A stretch of DNA of 8,176 nucleotides from Verrucomicrobiota bacterium (GCA_028872685.1 JAPKEI010000116.1:1-8176), one strand, 5' to 3'. Shown: positions 1 through 5,972, counted from the stretch's first letter. Translations and numbers: made by a program. Notes: generated from the sequence alone by a model not told the origin.

Positions 1-896
1 ATGCGGGCGTTGCGGATGACGCCGTAGCTTTGGAAGGTGGCGAAGCCAAGGGGGGCGGAGAGTTCGATTTCACCGGCGCGCATTTGCACGACTTTGTCAT
101 TGATGGGCTCGTCGATGATTTGGGCTTCGCCGGGGAAATAAATCGTGTCGCGGGCGGGGATGTTTTTGTCGAGATCGGGATTGATCGCGCGCACTGCCGC
201 CTCCGCGTCTTTGGCGCTGAGAGTTTGGCCGGCGGCGGCGGCCTCCGCTTGGTATGCCTTCACAATGCTGGCGACGGTGGCGTTGAGGGGGATGAGATGT
301 TCCTTGGGCGTCATCCACACGCTGAGGTTTTCCGGCGTGACGCGCAGGCGAAAAGTGTACCACTGATCCTGATTATATTTAAGGTAAACCGTGGTGTCAT
401 TTTCGGAGGCGTCCATGCTGTTGATGCTGGAAATACCGGTGACCGCACCGCCCCAGCCGCCGGTGACGAACGAGGCGTGTTTGTCGCCCACAGGAAACGT
501 GAGCAGCGCAAAAAAATCGTTACCGTTCACCCGCTTCGCTTCGTAGCTGATTTCGTAATTCGTTTTCGGCAACACGGTGTTGTTAGTAAACGTGATGCCG
601 GTGATGACGAGGCCATTCTCGATGTGCAGTTCGCTGTTCTCCACCTTCACATTGCCGCGCCCGGCGTAGTCGGTTTCTTTCCAGCCGGTGAGGTCGGTGC
701 CGTTGAACAGTGCCGCCCACGGGGAAGGTTGGGTGGTTGCCTTCGGCAATTGTGCCAGCGAGTTGGTATCTTGTATGAAAAAGTTTAGGTTTTTATACTG
801 CTGCGCGGCGTTGTTGCGTTCTTTTTGATGGAATTCCGCACAGCCGATAGCGATCAGCACGAAGGCGAGCATCGGCAAAGAAAGAGAGAGCTTCAT
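1..896 (-). CDS. Lipoprotein with DUF1080-like (3-keto-disaccharide hydrolase / LamG-like) domain, C-terminus cut by window edge
   Basis: Reading the minus strand from the ATG at 896-894 gives 298 codons with no stop down to the window edge, so the gene is 3'-incomplete. The N-terminus (MKLSLSLPML then a hydrophobic stretch ending IAIGC) is a lipoprotein-type signal peptide with candidate lipidated Cys19. Residues about 58-195 look like a beta-sandwich of the DUF1080/PF06439 kind, with the family-like opening 'WAALFNGTDLTGW' and later 'QWYTFRLRV'. The stretch at about 272-298 (GEIELSAPLGFATFQSYGV) resembles the closing strands, so only a few residues are probably missing. Between them, about 196-262 is an Ala/Glu-rich, partly helical insertion not expected in a compact domain. 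PF06439 proteins are usually secreted carbohydrate-acting or carbohydrate-binding proteins. Substrate is unknown. The family call is by pattern recognition only. There is no Shine-Dalgarno before the ATG. Confidence 0.72.
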   Translation of the reverse strand, partial: MKLSLSLPMLAFVLIAIGCAEFHQKERNNAAQQYKNLNFFIQDTNSLAQLPKATTQPSPWAALFNGTDLTGWKETDYAGRGNVKVENSELHIENGLVITGITFTNNTVLPKTNYEISYEAKRVNGNDFFALLTFPVGDKHASFVTGGWGGAVTGISSINSMDASENDTTVYLKYNQDQWYTFRLRVTPENLSVWMTPKEHLIPLNATVASIVKAYQAEAAAAGQTLSAKDAEAAVRAINPDLDKNIPARDTIYFPGEAQIIDEPINDKVVQMRAGEIELSAPLGFATFQSYGVIRNAR

Positions 897-902
897 GGCC
901 AA

Positions 903-931
903 ATTTTATCGCGCTTGTGCTCGGCAGGCAA
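903..931 (-). promoter_or_regulatory. Candidate sigma70-type promoter of the lipoprotein gene, placed for a leaderless mRNA
   Basis: On the minus strand TTGCCT (931-926) is separated by 17 bp from TAAAAT (908-903). These match the -35 consensus at 4 of 6 and the -10 consensus at 5 of 6 positions. Only six bases (TTGGCC) lie between the -10 box and the ATG, so the expected start of transcription falls on or next to the A of the start codon. This fits the absence of any ribosome-binding site. It is inferred from sequence only. Confidence 0.45.
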
Positions 932-976
932 TGGTAGAATTTTTCCGCTTAAAATAGGGGGGGGTGCGGATAGACC

Positions 977-1005
977 TTGTCTTACAGGCTCAGTTAGGAC
1001 ATACT
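977..1005 (+). promoter_or_regulatory. Candidate sigma70-type promoter of the kamA-like operon
   Basis: TTGTCT (977-982) and CATACT (1000-1005) are separated by 17 bp. The -10 matches consensus at 4 of 6 positions and the -35 more weakly. Transcription would start near 1012, giving a leader of about 30 nt that contains the GGAAGGA ribosome-binding site. It is divergent from the lipoprotein promoter, about 45 bp away. Confidence 0.35.
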
Positions 1006-1031
1006 CTTTAGCCATACACCTGAATTTCAAC

Positions 1032-1038
1032 GGAAGGA
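1032..1038 (+). promoter_or_regulatory. Shine-Dalgarno of the kamA-like gene
   Basis: GGAAGGA ends three bases before the ATG at 1042. It is one of only two clear Shine-Dalgarno sequences in the window and supports the 1042 start. The spacing is slightly short if the whole motif pairs, but normal if GGAAG is the pairing core. Confidence 0.55.
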
Positions 1039-1041
1039 TTT

Positions 1042-2361
1042 ATGCCAAAATATCGAGTGAACACCCGAAATGATCTGCCACGCGTTGGCGAAATGCTAGG
1101 GCTGAGCCGCGAGCAAGTGGCTGATATGCAGGCAGTCAGCGCCGTGTTGCCATTCAAGGTAAACGACTATGTACTTGAGCAACTCATCGACCACGATGAT
1201 CTTCCGCATGACCCGATTTTTCAGCTCACTTTTCCGCAGCGCGGCATGTTGGGCGAGGGCGATTTCAAACGCATGCGTGACCTCGTGACACGCGGGGCAA
1301 CCGATGCCGAGCTGCGATTGGCAGCGGATGAAATTCGTGCCACGCTCAATCCGCATCCCGCTGGGCAGATGGAACTTAATAAGCCTCACTTCGGCGGCGA
1401 CACGCTCGAAGGAATGCAGCACAAGTACAATGAGACTGTACTTTTCTTCCCCACGCAGGGCCAAACCTGCCATGCCTATTGCACGTACTGTTTTCGCTGG
1501 GCGCAATTCATTGGCGATGGAGACTTAAAGTTTGCCAGCAAAGAAGCTGACCAACTCGTGCAGTACGTGAGCGACAATCCGGAAATCAGCAGCGTACTCA
1601 TCACCGGCGGCGATCCGATGGTGATGAAAACAAAATTTCTTCGCAACTATATTGAGCCGCTGCTCGCCATCCCGCATCTCAACAGCATCCGCATTGGCAC
1701 CAAGGCGTTGGCCTATTGGCCGTACCGTTTTACAGACGGCGAAGACGCAGACGATTTCCTGCGGCTCATCGACGACGTCCGCGCGGCGGGTAAACATTTT
1801 GCGTTGATGGCGCACAGCAGCCATCCCGTGGAGCTATCTACAAACGCGGCTGAAGCGGCTGTGCGGCGGGTGATCGATGCAGGCGCGGTGGTGCGCTGCC
1901 AGGCGCCGCTAATCAAACACGTGAACGATCATCAGGATGTGTGGGCTGCATTGTGGCGCAAACAGGTTTCGCTCGGCGCGATCCCCTATTATATGTTCGT
2001 GGAACGCGACACGGGCCCGAAGAATTATTTCGAGGTGCCGCTGGCCCGCGCGCACAACATCTTCACGCGCGCCTATCGCCAAGTGAGCGGACTCGCCCGC
2101 ACCGTGCGCGGCCCGAGCATGAGCTGCACGCCTGGCAAAGTGCTGGTCGATGGCGTAGCCAAAATTCACGGCGAACGCGTTTTCGTGCTCAAGTTCATCC
2201 AAGGCCGCGACCCCGATTGGGCAAATCAGGTTTTCTTCGCCAAGTTCGATCCCCATGCCACGTGGCTCGATGACCTTGAGTCGGCGTTTGGTGATGAGAA
2301 ATTTTTCTTCGAATCATTTGATTCGGAAGTATCCGATTTGGAATTTGCGAATGAGGAATAA
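1042..2361 (+). CDS. KamA-family radical SAM / PLP aminomutase-like protein (lysine 2,3-aminomutase homologue)
   Basis: This 439-residue protein has the radical SAM cluster motif CxxxCxxC (C143, C147, C150), followed by the KamA-typical Arg152 (CFR) that in lysine 2,3-aminomutase binds the substrate carboxylate. GGDPM (189-193), RIGTKA (217-222), QAPLIKHVND (287-296) and PYYMFVERD (315-323) match the KamA core in order. A candidate PLP-lysine is K366 in 'SMSCTPGKVL'. In clostridial lysine 2,3-aminomutase the PLP lysine lies in a 'DAPGGGGK' motif whose Asp binds the substrate amino group. Here that Asp position is Ser359, so the substrate may not be lysine. The C-terminal 70 residues are acidic and aromatic-rich and do not look like the short EF-P-modifying EpmB type (about 340 residues in E. 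coli). The gene is probably cotranscribed with the secreted protein 3 bp downstream. Family confidence is high; substrate is unknown. Confidence 0.85.
   Translation: MPKYRVNTRNDLPRVGEMLGLSREQVADMQAVSAVLPFKVNDYVLEQLIDHDDLPHDPIFQLTFPQRGMLGEGDFKRMRDLVTRGATDAELRLAADEIRATLNPHPAGQMELNKPHFGGDTLEGMQHKYNETVLFFPTQGQTCHAYCTYCFRWAQFIGDGDLKFASKEADQLVQYVSDNPEISSVLITGGDPMVMKTKFLRNYIEPLLAIPHLNSIRIGTKALAYWPYRFTDGEDADDFLRLIDDVRAAGKHFALMAHSSHPVELSTNAAEAAVRRVIDAGAVVRCQAPLIKHVNDHQDVWAALWRKQVSLGAIPYYMFVERDTGPKNYFEVPLARAHNIFTRAYRQVSGLARTVRGPSMSCTPGKVLVDGVAKIHGERVFVLKFIQGRDPDWANQVFFAKFDPHATWLDDLESAFGDEKFFFESFDSEVSDLEFANEE
2353..2357 (+). promoter_or_regulatory. Shine-Dalgarno of the secreted-protein gene, inside the end of the kamA-like gene
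   Basis: GAGGA lies within the last codons of the upstream gene, seven bases before the ATG at 2365. The upstream stop codon TAA ends at 2361. This arrangement points to translational coupling and a two-gene operon. Confidence 0.5.
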
Positions 2362-2364
2362 AAT

Positions 2365-3180
2365 ATGAGGTTCGGATTTTTGATTCTTTGCACCGCGCTT
2401 ACTTCATTAGCAGCCGTACCAGATTTTAAAATCACTCCGGTGCCAGATGGCAAGTATAAGCCGTTCCAAAAAGTTTTCAACCAACACATCAATGTCTTTG
2501 GCGTGCGCGTATTTGGAACGGCAAAAACGCCGCCGAAAAAGTTGCGGCACATCGCCATCGTGCTGGCGGAATATTTGGACAACAACGAGGACGGCAAGCC
2601 GGACAATTCCGCTGTGGTGGCTGAGTTGGTAAAACGCAATGCCTTTATGGCCGTGGCGGAGAATGAGCGCGCGATGGACCGCCTGGATGGCGAAGTGTTC
2701 GAGCGCGCAGGATTTCACGCAGGCCAAGGCCAGTTCGCAACGGAGACTTTGCCCGCGGGCGGGCGCTTTGATGCGACGTTGGAGGAGGTGCTACATCTCA
2801 TCACGCACGAGGGGTATGCGAATGTGTATCCAAAAATTTTTGGCGAGCGTCCCGGCACGGTTTTAGCTCAATGCCTCGACCGCGCGCGCGGCGGGTATTT
2901 CCGACGCGTGCCTCGGCAGTATCCGAAGGGTGCGTGGTTTACGTATGACGACCGAACGTGCGATTATGGCTGCCAATGCACGGAGTATCTTTATTGGGCA
3001 ATCACCTCAACGCTCGGCGCGCAGTCGGCAAAGCATCGGCGCGAGGAAATTTCCCACGAGTGGAAACTTCATAACCGTGAACTCGTCCGCACGCTCGACC
3101 CGCACATTTTCAAACTCATCACGGACGCAAAATACAAACTCCCCGCACGTTTACCGGACGGGAAGTATCGCGGGCAATAA
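2365..3180 (+). CDS. Secreted protein of unknown function with calcium-loop motif and putative metal-binding His pair
   Basis: The 271-residue product starts with a signal peptide (MRFGFLILCTALTSLAA, likely cleaved after Ala17), so it should act outside the cytoplasm. Residues 72-80 (DNNEDGKPD) fit the DxNxDGxxD calcium-binding loop seen in EF-hand and dockerin proteins. Residues 140-149 (EEVLHLITHE) place E141, H144, H148 and E149 on one predicted helix, which could bind a metal as in a metallopeptidase, although it is not a canonical HExxH. A Cys cluster (C199, C203, C205 around 'CDYGCQC') is followed by an aromatic YLYWA stretch. I do not recognise the family and 'metallopeptidase-like' is only a hypothesis. 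It directly follows the kamA-like gene with a 3-bp gap. Its stop lies 3 bp from the stop of the convergent thymidine kinase gene, leaving no room for a separate terminator. Confidence 0.7.
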   Translation: MRFGFLILCTALTSLAAVPDFKITPVPDGKYKPFQKVFNQHINVFGVRVFGTAKTPPKKLRHIAIVLAEYLDNNEDGKPDNSAVVAELVKRNAFMAVAENERAMDRLDGEVFERAGFHAGQGQFATETLPAGGRFDATLEEVLHLITHEGYANVYPKIFGERPGTVLAQCLDRARGGYFRRVPRQYPKGAWFTYDDRTCDYGCQCTEYLYWAITSTLGAQSAKHRREEISHEWKLHNRELVRTLDPHIFKLITDAKYKLPARLPDGKYRGQ

Positions 3181-3183
3181 ATT

Positions 3184-3780
3184 TCACAAAGGCAAATCGC
3201 CCGGTTGCCTTGTCGCCATTCCTTCTTTGAAATGTTTACGGCAGACGGAGACGTAACGTTCGTTGCCACCAATTTCTACTTGGGCGCCTTCACGCAGGAC
3301 GGTTCCATCGAGATCGGTGCGCAGCACCATCGTGGCTTTACTGCCGCAGTGGCAGATCGTCTTGATTTCCACCAACTTGTCCGCCCACGCGAGTAGATGT
3401 TGGCTGCCCTCGAAAAGGTTTCCCTGAAAATCGGTGCGTAAACCGTAGGCCAAAACAGGTACGCCCAGCGCATCGGCGATTTCGCCCAATTGAAAAACCT
3501 GCGCACGCGAAAGAAACTGCGCTTCGTCAACAAGCACGCAGTGGATAGGTTCGGCTTGGTCGCGCACGATGGCGTGCAAATTGTCGGCGGGCGTGAAGGC
3601 GTGCGCCGCGGCGTCGAGCCCAATGCGGGAGGTGACGCGGCCCTCGGTGGCGCGTGTGTCCAGCCGCGGCGTGAAGAGCAGTGGTCGCATTCCGCGCTCG
3701 CGGTAGTTGTGCGCCGATTGCAGCAGGGTGGTGGACTTCCCCGCGTTCATCGACGAGTAATAAAAAAACAACTTGGCCAC
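3184..3780 (-). CDS. tdk: Thymidine kinase, type II (TK1-like)
   Basis: Phosphorylates thymidine (and deoxyuridine) to the monophosphate in the cytosol for pyrimidine salvage. The 198-residue protein is full length for the TK1 family. The P-loop is at about 9-17 (SSMNAGKST). The DEAQF motif at 85-89 carries the Walker B Asp85 and catalytic Glu86. The zinc ribbon has C143, C145, C180 and H183. The lasso and thymidine-binding region 'VEIGGNERYVSVC' is almost identical to the enterobacterial enzyme. The start codon is GTG at 3780-3778, chosen because MAKLFFYYSS aligns with the family N-terminus and no alternative start gives the full P-loop strand. No Shine-Dalgarno is visible. The gene begins 2 bp after the stop of the upstream SGNH hydrolase gene, so translation is probably coupled. 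Confidence 0.96.
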   Translation of the reverse strand: MAKLFFYYSSMNAGKSTTLLQSAHNYRERGMRPLLFTPRLDTRATEGRVTSRIGLDAAAHAFTPADNLHAIVRDQAEPIHCVLVDEAQFLSRAQVFQLGEIADALGVPVLAYGLRTDFQGNLFEGSQHLLAWADKLVEIKTICHCGSKATMVLRTDLDGTVLREGAQVEIGGNERYVSVCRKHFKEGMATRQPGDLPL

Positions 3781-3782
3781 CG

Positions 3783-4484
3783 TTATTTTTTCAACGCGGA
3801 TTCAATCGCGCGCGCCACATCCTTGCCCAGCACGCTCGAGCCGTCTTTGGTGTAGTGCACATTGGCCGGCAGCATTAGCTCTTTCATCCGTGCCTTGCTC
3901 ATCGTGAACAGGTCGTGCGTGGGTACGCCGTGCTTTTTCATCACGCGCGCGGCGGCGGTGTTGTATTTAATGGAGTCGCCCACGTAGCGCCCCTTCGCGC
4001 CCGGCGGCACGGGCGTGGTGTTGCGCCAAATCAATTTAGCCCCCGTCTTGTTTAAACGCACGACGAGCTTTTCCAAATTTTTCTCGTACACCGCGATGGC
4101 CACCTGCGGTTTGCCGCCCTTTTCCTTGGGGAACAAATTCTGCCCTTTCGGCCCCATATACTTGAGGTCGTGCAGACCCCAGTTGAAATGGATGACATCC
4201 CACTTCCCCGTGCCGAGCCACGCCTCGATGCTCGCAAGACCCTTGGGGGTGGGGCCGCCGTTGGTGGGAATGCGATGCAGGTTGGCCTTGCCCTTAAGAA
4301 ATTTCCGCGTCGGCAGCGTGTAGCCAACGGAAATGGAATCGCCAATTAAAAGCACGCGCGGCAATTTGGGATCATCCTTCACCGGCGCAAAAACGGGATT
4401 GGGTTTGCGCTCGGGTTTCTTGGATTGGGAGTGGAGGCCAGGGGCGAGGAGAATCGCGGATATTAAAAAAAGTGTGGTTCGCAT
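3783..4484 (-). CDS. Secreted SGNH/GDSL-type hydrolase, with variant catalytic blocks
   Basis: A 233-residue protein with a signal peptide (MRTTLFLISAILLAPGLHS) and a single SGNH/GDSL hydrolase domain. Block I is GDSIS with nucleophile Ser50. Block II lies around TNGG (74-77). Block III, normally GxND, reads GLHD (103-106), with His in place of the oxyanion-hole Asn. Block V, normally DxxH, reads 'ANVH' (207-210), so His210 is kept but the triad Asp is Ala. Family members are esterases or acetyl-hydrolases, often acting on acylated sugars; the substrate here is unknown. The altered blocks may mark a Ser-His dyad subfamily or weakened catalysis. It is followed after 2 bp by tdk, but the two functions are not obviously linked. 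The ATG at 4484 is preceded by no Shine-Dalgarno. Confidence 0.85.
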   Translation of the reverse strand: MRTTLFLISAILLAPGLHSQSKKPERKPNPVFAPVKDDPKLPRVLLIGDSISVGYTLPTRKFLKGKANLHRIPTNGGPTPKGLASIEAWLGTGKWDVIHFNWGLHDLKYMGPKGQNLFPKEKGGKPQVAIAVYEKNLEKLVVRLNKTGAKLIWRNTTPVPPGAKGRYVGDSIKYNTAAARVMKKHGVPTHDLFTMSKARMKELMLPANVHYTKDGSSVLGKDVARAIESALKK

Positions 4485-4583
4485 GCGCCGAGGGTAGCAG
4501 GCGAAACCGTCACGGCAAGGCGGATTTAGTAGAGCGATGGCAGGAGCATGCTACGTATGTCCATGGACGCGCGCAGCGCGTCC
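4485..4583. other. Intergenic region between hisA and the SGNH hydrolase gene
   Basis: About 100 bp containing the palindrome at 4565-4583, an 8-bp AGCATGCT palindrome, and no convincing coding sequence. A very weak promoter-like pair for the downstream minus-strand hydrolase (TTGCCG, 16 bp, TACCCT ending six bases before the ATG) is present but below what I would call. Confidence 0.5.
4565..4583. repeat. GC-rich perfect palindrome (8-bp stem, 3-nt loop) abutting the hisA stop codon
   Basis: GGACGCGC-GCA-GCGCGTCC forms an 8-bp perfect stem with a 3-nt loop. On the minus strand it follows the hisA stop TAG immediately. There is no T-tract on either side, so it is not a canonical intrinsic terminator. 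Its form resembles a REP-type interspersed palindrome. The AT-to-GC switch and the flanking AGCATGCT palindrome (around 4547-4554) suggest a larger repeat unit filling about 4530-4588. Copies elsewhere cannot be seen from this window. Confidence 0.6.
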
Positions 4584-5336
4584 CTACCGGTGGTTGAAGG
4601 CAACGCAATCTGTGTATTTCAGATCGCCACCAAAAATATCCAGCGCGCTGCCAATGGTGAGATGGACGCGACCGGCACTGGCTTGTTGCACTGCTTCGAG
4701 GTCGGCCAATGAATTTGCGCCGCCGGCGTAGGTGACGGGGAGCGGTGAATGGGCGGCGAGGGTTTGCACGAGAGCGAGGTCAATTCCGGTTTGTTGCCCC
4801 TCGACGTCGACCGCGTGCACGAGGTATTCGGCGCAACTGGCGGCAAGGGTTTTCAGAGTAGCTTCGTTGACGGTCATTTCGGTGAAATTTTGCCAGCGAT
4901 CGGTGACAACCCAATATTGGCCGTCGCGTTGGCGGCAGGAAAGATCGAGCACAAGGCGTTCGCGGCCGATGGTTTTTACCAACATGGCAAGCCGGTCGGC
5001 ATCGAGGCGACCTTCGCGGAATACCCACGAGGTGACGATGACGTGCGAGGCACCGGCATCGAGCCAACCAGCAGCGTTATCGGCATTCACGCCGCCGCCA
5101 AGTTGGAGACCGCCGGGGAACGCGGCGAGGGCTTCGCGCGCGGCGGTTTCATTGCGGGAGCCAAGCTGGATGACATGGCCGCCGCGCAAGTCATCCTTGC
5201 GATACAGCTCAGCGTACCACGAAGCAGGGCGGTCGGAAACAAAGTTGGTCTGCGGCCCTTCCGCGCAATCCGAAAGCGTGCCGCCGACAATTTGTTTCAC
5301 CCGACCCTCGTGCAAATCGATGCAGGGGCGGAACAC
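4584..5336 (-). CDS. hisA: Phosphoribosylformimino-5-aminoimidazole carboxamide ribotide isomerase, eukaryote-type HisA
   Basis: Catalyses the fourth step of histidine biosynthesis, opening of the ProFAR ring to PRFAR, in the cytosol. The 250-residue protein is a (beta/alpha)8 barrel of the HIS6/plant type: the start MFRPCIDLHEGRVKQIVGG is diagnostic and differs from ordinary bacterial HisA. Candidate catalytic Asp residues are D7 (CIDLH) and D131 (LVLDLSC). Phosphate-binding loops are GGG (80-82), YAGGANS (203-209) and TIGSALDIFGG (228-238). The start is GTG at 5336-5334, fixed by homology because there is no upstream in-frame start near it and no Shine-Dalgarno. The C-terminus ends at NHR, with the TAG butting directly onto a palindromic repeat. 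No other his genes are nearby. The HicB-like gene lies 59 bp upstream on the same strand. Confidence 0.93.
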   Translation of the reverse strand: MFRPCIDLHEGRVKQIVGGTLSDCAEGPQTNFVSDRPASWYAELYRKDDLRGGHVIQLGSRNETAAREALAAFPGGLQLGGGVNADNAAGWLDAGASHVIVTSWVFREGRLDADRLAMLVKTIGRERLVLDLSCRQRDGQYWVVTDRWQNFTEMTVNEATLKTLAASCAEYLVHAVDVEGQQTGIDLALVQTLAAHSPLPVTYAGGANSLADLEAVQQASAGRVHLTIGSALDIFGGDLKYTDCVAFNHR

Positions 5337-5345
5337 GACGGGAGG

Positions 5346-5380
5346 GTAAGGGGTTGAGGGCTGAGGGTCGAGAGTCGAGT
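5346..5380. repeat. Degenerate 7-bp tandem repeat upstream of hisA
   Basis: Four consecutive heptads, GTTGAGG, GCTGAGG, GTCGAGA and GTCGAGT (5353-5380), share the pattern G-Y-Y-G-A-G-N. A more degenerate GTAAGGG precedes them. The strand asymmetry is strong: purines on plus, pyrimidines on minus. The repeat fills most of the 59-bp gap between the hicB-like stop and the hisA start, so it would lie in the hisA leader. Confidence 0.55.
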
Positions 5381-5395
5381 GGACGTCCGCGCGGC

Positions 5396-5614
5396 TTACG
5401 TCTCCACGGCGGCGCTGTACGCGGGATCGGGCACGGGTTCGCCGGCGCTAAGGCAGTTGACGATCCACGTGTCCTGCACCTCCATCACATCAGCAAGCGC
5501 TTCCTCGGGGGTATCGCCCTGACCGATGCAGTGTTTGAGGTCGGGGATTTCGGCGATGAAGCAATCCTCTTCGGTGCTCCAGAAAATGTTGATGTGATAA
5601 TGCGGCGTGTTCAT
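5396..5614 (-). CDS. HicB-like solo protein (antitoxin-fold, no DNA-binding domain)
   Basis: A 72-residue protein with the HicB/partial RNase H fold pattern: a beta-strand start (YHINIFW), the acidic turn 'STEEDCFIAEIPDL' typical of HicB (usually ..DGCFIAEVPDL..), then 'GDTPEEALADV' leading into an amphipathic helix and a short Pro-rich tail. In HicAB toxin-antitoxin modules HicB neutralises the mRNA-cleaving HicA. Here there is no C-terminal HTH or ribbon-helix-helix domain, and no HicA-like reading frame on either side. It is therefore best read as an orphan HicB-fold protein with unknown partner. The ATG at 5614 has no Shine-Dalgarno but has its own promoter candidate about 15 bp upstream. 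Confidence 0.8.
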   Translation of the reverse strand: MNTPHYHINIFWSTEEDCFIAEIPDLKHCIGQGDTPEEALADVMEVQDTWIVNCLSAGEPVPDPAYSAAVET

Positions 5615-5628
5615 AGCGCAGTGGTCGG

Positions 5629-5657
5629 AACATACGCCACAAATACCAATTCGTCAA
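5629..5657 (-). promoter_or_regulatory. Candidate sigma70-type promoter of the HicB-like gene
   Basis: On the minus strand TTGACG (5657-5652) is separated by 17 bp from TATGTT (5634-5629). The -35 matches at 5 of 6 and the -10 at 4 of 6 positions. The expected transcription start is near 5622, giving a leader of only about 8 nt before the ATG at 5614. It may also drive hisA downstream. Confidence 0.5.
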
Positions 5658-5734
5658 ATGATGTGGGAAAATTTTATTGAGGTAGTTTTTCTTGCTGCGC
5701 ACATTCCCCATTATCGGAAGGGCTACTTAAAACT

Positions 5735-5932
5735 ATGAGAATAAAAATAAGGATTGTTGCGATTGGTATGCTTTCGTCGGCGGGGTATAGTTCGTTGAGC
5801 ATCGTCAAAAACACCGATAGCGCCTTGGCCACACAGCAGGTGATGGTGGAGGCCACCCTCATGGATGGCGAAAGATTGCTGCCCCAGCTGCGTATTGTAA
5901 GGATGAATGGCGAAAGGGCGCAGATAGATTAG
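5735..5932 (+). CDS. Possible small secreted protein or gene fragment, doubtful
   Basis: A 65-codon frame starts at ATG 5735 with a basic then hydrophobic N-terminus (MRIKIRIVAIGMLSSAGYSS), weakly like a signal peptide. Its end, 'GERLLPQLRIVRMNGERAQID', loosely recalls the strand-turn-strand seen near the core of secretin-like proteins (LLsaPRvttlnGqpAsI), but far too little is present for a functional domain. A GGAAGGG lies 12 bases upstream, longer than the usual spacing. It could be a real short protein, a decayed remnant, or a chance frame. It sits in a stretch with no other coding evidence. Confidence 0.25.
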   Translation: MRIKIRIVAIGMLSSAGYSSLSIVKNTDSALATQQVMVEATLMDGERLLPQLRIVRMNGERAQID

Positions 5933-5972
5933 TAGACCGTTGCGACTCCAGTGCCCGGCCAAGCTCAGCGGT

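Noticed and set aside
30..788. Long open frame on the plus strand, 252 codons
   Set aside because: It is the antisense shadow of the minus-strand lipoprotein gene, which has a signal peptide and recognisable domain motifs. The plus-strand translation is low in conserved character and its frame runs through that gene.
5674..5962. Minus-strand frames of 62 and 79 codons in the hicB-pfkB intergenic region
   Set aside because: They have no recognisable motif, overlap each other in different frames, and lack a promoter or ribosome-binding site.
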